DNA from: JARBUG01 sp035628915 | GTDB taxonomy: Bacteria > Bacillota > Sulfobacillia > Symbiobacteriales > Symbiobacteriaceae | Assembly (NCBI GenBank): GCA_035628915.1 | Contig: DASPIW010000042.1 | Span: 1 to 56,260, forward strand | DNA length: 56,260 bases | Direction of reading: 5' to 3' | In this document: one piece after another, positions 52,203 to 56,260 of the stretch | Layout of the letters: the number at the start of each line of letters is the position of its first letter | How positions within the stretch are numbered: the first letter of the stretch is position 1 | Notes under the pieces: model-generated | What the model was told of the DNA's origin: nothing | The model's database searches: none | Seen by the model: the letters and a program-made list of their open reading frames with translations, nothing else | Translations under genes and position numbers: made by a program

Positions 52203-52248
52203 ATAAAACGGACCCAAGCTCCCTGAAAAGCAGGCAGCCTGGGTCCGT
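52203..52248 (-). terminator. Terminator of the aor-moaD operon
   Basis: A 9-bp perfect outer stem (52208-52216 with 52240-52248), further AGC pairs inside, and UUUUAU on the minus strand, 7 bases past the last stop. Confidence 0.75.
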
Positions 52249-52254
52249 CACGCG

Positions 52255-52500
52255 CTACCCTCCACCCCGGAAAGTCATCAAACGCAGCCTCCCAGCCACG
52301 GCTGCAACCCGCGCAGGGTCACCGGAAAAGGTGATAATAACCCGGGGAAAGACCCAGCGCCCGAAGCGATGCTCTCCCAGCGTCAGGGCAACCGTCCACC
52401 CCTCGCCCTCAAACGCGTCCGGCGCCGTCTCCACCCCGCCGAGGCGGGTCAGATACTCCTTGATCAGCCAGGCCTCCGTACCGCGAATATCCAGCTCCAC
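52255..52500 (-). CDS. Small protein of the aldehyde oxidoreductase operon
   Basis: About 81 residues from GTG 52500, 7 bases after moaD, with GGGAGG 11 bases upstream. 'VELDIRGTEAWLIKEYLTRLGG' then 'WTVALTLGEHRFGRWVFPRVIITFSG' predict an alpha/beta sandwich. It may belong to the uncharacterised Thermus-type DUF1952 group, but I cannot confirm this. The constant partner genes suggest a role in pterin-cofactor chemistry. The frame extends to 52638 over moaD without meaning. Confidence 0.6.
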   Translation of the reverse strand: MELDIRGTEAWLIKEYLTRLGGVETAPDAFEGEGWTVALTLGEHRFGRWVFPRVIITFSGDPARVAAVAGRLRLMTFRGGG

Positions 52501-52507
52501 CGCCGCA

Positions 52508-52786
52508 TCATCCTCCCGCCACCGGCGGGAAGATGGCCAGGTCAGCGGCCCCGTCCAGCTCGGTGTCCAGACCCTGCAGGTGACGGACCGACTGCCCGCC
52601 GACGAAGATCTGCACGTGCGCCAAAAGCGCCCGCCCATCCGCCGTCAGCAGCTCGCCCGCCAGGGCGGGGTGCAGTTCGATCAGCCGCTCCAGCACCGTG
52701 CGCACCGTGGTGCCCGGCTCCGCCGGCACCTCCGCATGCTTGCCGCCCGCCAGGGGCCGCAGGGTCGCATAGAGCCGGATCTTCAT
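52508..52786 (-). CDS. MoaD/ThiS-family sulfur carrier
   Basis: 92 residues from ATG 52786, overlapping the aor stop as ATGA. The ubiquitin-like fold has 'MKIRLYATLRPLAGG' at the start and ends in the C-terminal Gly-Gly ('IFPPVAGG') that is thiocarboxylated to donate sulfur to molybdopterin. Next to a tungsten aldehyde oxidoreductase it probably serves the tungstopterin cofactor of that enzyme. Confidence 0.9.
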   Translation of the reverse strand: MKIRLYATLRPLAGGKHAEVPAEPGTTVRTVLERLIELHPALAGELLTADGRALLAHVQIFVGGQSVRHLQGLDTELDGAADLAIFPPVAGG

Positions 52787-54660
52787 TTCGCCGCGGGCGC
52801 CCCGCCATCCTCCGGGCCGGCCGCGGCAACTTCGGCGGACGCCGCCGGGAGGATCTCCAGTTCGATCAGCTTCGCCTCCGGCACCACGCCTTCCACCCAA
52901 CCGCGGGCGGTGTAGTACTCCTTCAGCATCAGATCCAGCTCGGAGACCAGGCCGGCGCTGCCGCCCACGGCAGGCTCCGTCAGGAACCGCTTCGGGAGGG
53001 TATCGCTCCCCTCGCGCAAGCCCGCGAGGTTATTGAAATACCGCTCGAGGTTGTAGATGCGCTCGCCGGTCCGCATCACCACGTCGGCGGTCATCGGCAG
53101 GCCGGTGACGGCGGTGAACATGTCGGCGTACTCTTTGGCGCCCATCGAGAACGAAGAGAACTTGCACAGGTCAAGCGAGTCGCTGAAGGCAAAGAGATCC
53201 TGGAAGACCTTCAGCAGTTCGCCCTTGCCTTCGGGCACCTTGCGGTCGGTCTGGAACGGGATGCCCGCGACTTCAGAGGCCACGGTATACCCCCGCAGGT
53301 GGCAGGCGCCGCGGTTGGAGGTGGCGTAGCCCAGCCCGATGCCCTTGATGCCGCGCGGGTCGTACGCAGGAATCGCCTGCCCCTTCACCGACATGGCCAG
53401 CTCGGGGCAGCCCAGCTCTGCGGCGGCGCCGGCGGCGCCCCTGGCGAAGATCCGGCCCAGTGGCGACGCCACCGCAGCGATCTCCTCCGTCAGCTTCACC
53501 ATGCGCTCCGTCTCCGCCCAGGAGATGCCCTCTTTCAGGAACCCCTTCTCCGTGGCCTCCATCGCCATGGAGAAGACGTTGCCCAGCTCGATGGTGTCGA
53601 TGCCGTAGTCGTTGCACTGATCGAGCAGCTTGGCGATGGCCGGCACGTCGGCATGGCCGCAGTTGACGCCCAGGGCCCAGGCCGTCTCGTACTCGAACGA
53701 CTCGGTGCGCAGGCCCGCATACTGGCCTTCCTGAATCTCGACTTCCTTCTTGCAGGCCACCGGGCAGGCGTGGCAGGTCGGCTCATCGACCAGCCACTTC
53801 TCCCGGATCGCCTCGCCAGCAATCAGTTCCGCCTGGTCGTGGCAGCTGAGCTGGCTGTTCTTCGTGCCCAGGGCGCCGATCTCGTTGACGATGTTCATGA
53901 GCACGTTCGTGCCGTAGAGCGAGAGCCCGCCCTTGCGAGGGGCGGTCAGACCGCCGTCCATGATTGCCTTCAGCCCCTGCTTGCGGGCCGCCTCCACCGC
54001 CGCTTTCTGCTCGGGGGCCGGCTTCCATTGGGCCGCGATCTCGCCCACGGCCACCAGCGCCTTCAAATGCTTGCAGCCCATCACGGCGCCGGTGCCGCCC
54101 CGCCCGGAGGCCCGATCGTTCTCATTGATGATGCCGGCGAAGCGGACCAGATTCTCGCCCGCCGGCCCGATGGCCATGACCGAGACGCCATTGCCGCCGT
54201 GGCGGGCCTGCAGGATGCGGACCGTCTCCCGGGTGGTGAGGCCCCACAGGTCCGACGCGTCATGCAGGGTGATCTGCCCGTTTTCAGCGAGGGCATAGAC
54301 CGGCTTTTCGGCCTTCCCGCCAAAAATGACGGCGTCGAACCCCGCCCAGCGCAGCCGCGCCGCCGACCAGCCCCCCATGTGCGAGTCGGTGACGGTACCG
54401 GTCAGTGGCGACTTGGTGCAGACGGCCAGGCGCCCGGACATGTTCATGGCGCTGCCCGTCAGCGGTCCGTTCACGAAGCACAGGATGTTCTCGGGCGAGA
54501 GCGGCTCGACCTGCGGGCCGTTGTCGAAGACGTACTTGACGCCCAACCCCCGGGCGCCTATGTACTTGCGGGCATCCTCCGGGTTGATTCCTTCATAGGC
54601 GACGCTGCCATGGGTCAAGTCGACGCGGGCGACCCGGTTCGCGTATCCCATCAGGGTCAT
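52783..54660 (-). CDS. Tungsten aldehyde ferredoxin oxidoreductase
   Basis: 625 residues. Oxidises aldehydes to acids with ferredoxin, using a bis-tungstopterin and a 4Fe-4S cluster. 'RVDLTHGSVAYEGINPEDARKYIGARGLGVKY' opens the family fold, and 'ESPENILCFVNGPLTG'-type and 'GAVMGCKHLKALVA' blocks follow. The cluster cysteines are in 'CHACPVACKK' near 300 and 'DSLDLCKF' near 500. Small insertions are few, so an AOR/FOR rather than GAPOR type is likely. The ATG 54660 follows GGAGGGG by 8 bases. MoaD and a small protein are in the same operon. Confidence 0.95.
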   Translation of the reverse strand: MTLMGYANRVARVDLTHGSVAYEGINPEDARKYIGARGLGVKYVFDNGPQVEPLSPENILCFVNGPLTGSAMNMSGRLAVCTKSPLTGTVTDSHMGGWSAARLRWAGFDAVIFGGKAEKPVYALAENGQITLHDASDLWGLTTRETVRILQARHGGNGVSVMAIGPAGENLVRFAGIINENDRASGRGGTGAVMGCKHLKALVAVGEIAAQWKPAPEQKAAVEAARKQGLKAIMDGGLTAPRKGGLSLYGTNVLMNIVNEIGALGTKNSQLSCHDQAELIAGEAIREKWLVDEPTCHACPVACKKEVEIQEGQYAGLRTESFEYETAWALGVNCGHADVPAIAKLLDQCNDYGIDTIELGNVFSMAMEATEKGFLKEGISWAETERMVKLTEEIAAVASPLGRIFARGAAGAAAELGCPELAMSVKGQAIPAYDPRGIKGIGLGYATSNRGACHLRGYTVASEVAGIPFQTDRKVPEGKGELLKVFQDLFAFSDSLDLCKFSSFSMGAKEYADMFTAVTGLPMTADVVMRTGERIYNLERYFNNLAGLREGSDTLPKRFLTEPAVGGSAGLVSELDLMLKEYYTARGWVEGVVPEAKLIELEILPAASAEVAAAGPEDGGAPAAK

Positions 54661-54721
54661 GCTTCATCCCCTCCTTACCACTTCCTTTCGATTTGTACGT
54701 GAAATATTCCTCCCACATGAC

Positions 54722-54758
54722 AAAAAGAAGGCAAGGGCTCGCTCGGCCCCGCCTTCTT
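54722..54758 (-). terminator. Terminator of the small Gly-rich protein gene
   Basis: An 8-bp outer stem (54725-54732 with 54751-54758), an inner GGGC/GCCC stem and a run of five U on the minus strand. Confidence 0.75.
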
Positions 54759-54775
54759 TGATCGTCAAAGGCTCC

Positions 54776-54991
54776 CTATTGCATGCGGCGGCCCATGCCG
54801 TACGCCAGGCCCATCAGGCCGCCCAGCACAGCGCCGGCAGCCACGACGGGCATCGCCATGGCGGTGCCTGTAACCGCTACCGTAACGCCGCCCAGCGTCG
54901 CCGTAACGCCCCAGCCGCCTGCGGCGCCGAGGCCCGTGCCCACGGCCGTGGTCTTCAGGACGTCGCGGTGCATCATGTTACTCATGTTCAT
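54776..54991 (-). CDS. Small glycine/alanine-rich membrane protein
   Basis: About 71 residues from ATG 54991. 'KTTAVGTGLGAAGGWGVTATLGGVTVAVTG' and 'AGAVLGGLMGLAYGMGRRMQ' give one or two hydrophobic stretches with small residues, like a lysis or toxin-type peptide or a Gly-zipper protein. I do not recognise it. The gene stands alone between the phosphatase and the terminator. Confidence 0.5.
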   Translation of the reverse strand: MNMSNMMHRDVLKTTAVGTGLGAAGGWGVTATLGGVTVAVTGTAMAMPVVAAGAVLGGLMGLAYGMGRRMQ

Positions 54992-55080
54992 GATGGCAGG
55001 TCCCCCTCCCTTGACCGGTTGACAGGCTGGCCTGTCACTCCAGTCTATGCGGGCGGCGGACTGGCTGCTACGGGTCGCGG

Positions 55081-55932
55081 TCACACCGTTGCCTCCCCGA
55101 GCACGAACCGCTCCACGGCCCGCGCGACGCCGTCGTCCTCGTTGGAGGCGGTGACGAACGAGGCCCGCTCCTTCAGCCCGTCTTCGGCGTTGCCCATGGC
55201 GATCTTCAGGCAGTCGAGGTCGAACATCGAAAGATCGTTATAGCTGTCGCCCGCCACCAGCACCTGGTCGATGGCGAGCCCGAAGCGCTCGACCAGCCAG
55301 GCCACGGCGCTGCCCTTGCTCACGCCGGGCGCCGTCAGTTCCAGGTTCCATGGGCCGGAGCTGCAGAGCGAGAGCGGTTCAGGCGTGGCAGCCATGATGT
55401 GCGCGGCGACTTCCTGCAGGCGAGCAGCGTCGCGCCCCTCCAGATAGATCTTGTCCACCGGACCCCGGCACCGGTCAAGCGGACGGGTGCGATAGACCAA
55501 CATGTACTGAAGGGAAAGCACTAGCCCGGCCCAGGAGCGGATCAGCCCGATCCACCATTGCAGCAGATGCCGCTGCCTGCCCGCCACATCCCGAACGTAA
55601 GCGGTGTCGGGCGTGTACAGTTCCACCTGCACATCGCTGCCGGGTACGACCTCCGCCGCAGCGGCGACGGCAGACGCCGGCAGGGGCCGGTGAAGCCAGG
55701 TCTTGCCCGCCACATCCCGGATGAGCGCGCCGTTTGAGGAGATAATCGGCCCATTGATGCCGATGCGGCGCCCGAAAATCGCCGCCGAGCCGTGCATCCG
55801 GCCGGTGGCGATGGTTACGGTCGCCCCCGCCGCCATGGCGCGGCGCAGCGCCGCCACCGTGCGCTCCGAAATCGTACCGTCGCGGCGCAGCGTAGTTCCG
55901 TCAAGGTCAAGACAGATCAACCGGATAGACAT
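55081..55932 (-). CDS. Cof-type HAD-IIB phosphatase
   Basis: 283 residues. Motif I is 'LICLDLDGTTLRRDG', motif II 'TIATGR', the motif III lysine 'APGVSKGSAVAWL', and motif IV 'VLVAGDSYNDLSMF'. The middle (about 85-190) is the C2B cap that selects sugar phosphates or flavin/PLP phosphates. The closest group is Cof/YidA-like phosphatases; the true substrate is unknown. The ATG at 55932 lies upstream of the group II intron end. Confidence 0.9.
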   Translation of the reverse strand: MSIRLICLDLDGTTLRRDGTISERTVAALRRAMAAGATVTIATGRMHGSAAIFGRRIGINGPIISSNGALIRDVAGKTWLHRPLPASAVAAAAEVVPGSDVQVELYTPDTAYVRDVAGRQRHLLQWWIGLIRSWAGLVLSLQYMLVYRTRPLDRCRGPVDKIYLEGRDAARLQEVAAHIMAATPEPLSLCSSGPWNLELTAPGVSKGSAVAWLVERFGLAIDQVLVAGDSYNDLSMFDLDCLKIAMGNAEDGLKERASFVTASNEDDGVARAVERFVLGEATV

Positions 55933-56164
55933 CGTGCCGCCTCGTCACCTTTCATGTAGGTTCTACCGTCCCATCGTAATGTTTGGACGTGATTTCGTCT
56001 ACAATGGTGACGACTTATGACACAGTACGGGCCTTTATTGATGTAACCAGCAGCGCCTGAAGGGGCGGGTTTCCTGCCACCGAGCCTGACGGTGCGGATT
56101 GTGCGGAGGGACCGGGCACCCCTTTGCCGCCGGCAGACCGCGGTCAAGTCACAGCCGGGGTGGC

Positions 56165-56260
56165 TTCCCGGGCGAGTAGCCCCGGGGAGTTACACCCCGA
56201 GGCTCTCTCAGAACCGGACGTGAACCTCTCAGCTCATCCGGCTCCCATTATCCAGCCGAG
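56165..56260 (-). mobile_element. 3' end of a group II intron (domains V-VI), cut by the window edge
   Basis: On the minus strand domain V (34 bases) is followed by a hairpin of about 25 bases with G:C-rich arms (56179-56203), then a CTACTC end typical of intron 3' ends. The rest of the intron and its reverse transcriptase gene, if any, lie beyond 56260. The exact 3' splice site is somewhere in about 56165-56176. Bases 55933-56164 hold no gene I can support. Confidence 0.8.
56211..56244 (-). ncRNA. Group II intron domain V
   Basis: 34 bases with the canonical plan: GAGCCGGA and TCCGGTTC form the lower stem, AGC is the catalytic triad equivalent, CG is the two-base bulge, and TGAGCT/GGTTCA with a GAGA tetraloop form the upper stem. 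Confidence 0.88.

Overview
The window looks like chromosome of a GC-rich, endospore-forming Firmicute (Symbiobacterium-like Clostridia is my best guess from content, not a database match). Signs are strong GGAGG ribosome binding sites with many GTG/TTG starts, a T-box leader, hairpin-plus-U-run terminators, a sigma-K fragment, a GerMN lipoprotein, YqeG and a general-stress L25 protein. Most genes are on the minus strand.

Layout. 1-4.6 kb: HEAT-repeat protein, tryptophan 2,3-dioxygenase, and a ridA / threonine-dehydratase pair. 4.8-7.2 kb (plus): TerC-type membrane protein and an MFS exporter. 7.2-8.8 kb: coiled-coil protein and an isocitrate/isopropylmalate dehydrogenase paralogue. 8.9-14.2 kb: shikimate operon aroE - prepilin peptidase - aroC - aroK - aroB - psuG with a clear promoter and terminator. 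14.3-15.4 kb: single-domain response regulator and yqeG. 15.9-22.8 kb: the C-terminal half only of sigK, preceded by a PTS operon with all sugar-specific domains plus its own HPr, a phosphotriesterase-fold lactonase, a creatininase-family hydrolase and a SIS protein. 22.9-26.3 kb: type-2 ileS under a T-box. 26.3-28 kb: SpoIVCA-like large serine recombinase with a small upstream ORF that I found by hand. 28-34.2 kb: YwiC-like protein, HPt protein, GNAT, SDR, hybrid kinase, response regulator, lipoprotein. 34.3-38.5 kb: permease remnant, a large modular secreted esterase, a DUF817 protein. 38.7-42 kb: toxin-antitoxin pair, VF530 protein, acetyltransferases, an internally deleted esterase, a HAD phosphatase. 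42-49 kb: two envelope proteins, L25, a beta-lactamase-fold lipoprotein, gamma-glutamyltransferase. 49-52.2 kb: decayed region with frameshifted lipoproteins, repeats and fragments. 52.2-55 kb: tungsten aldehyde oxidoreductase, MoaD and a small protein. 55-56.3 kb: Cof-type phosphatase and, at the right edge, the 3' end of a group II intron.

Most notable signals. The sigK gene is cut at the place where B. subtilis sigK is interrupted by the skin element, and a recombinase of the SpoIVCA family lies 10 kb away, but the N-terminal half is not in this window. A self-contained PTS/lactonase/creatininase/SIS operon suggests an undescribed catabolic route for a phosphorylated lactone or amide. Other items are the group II intron domain V, helically phased 10/11-bp tandem repeats, and a secreted esterase with fibronectin-like modules.
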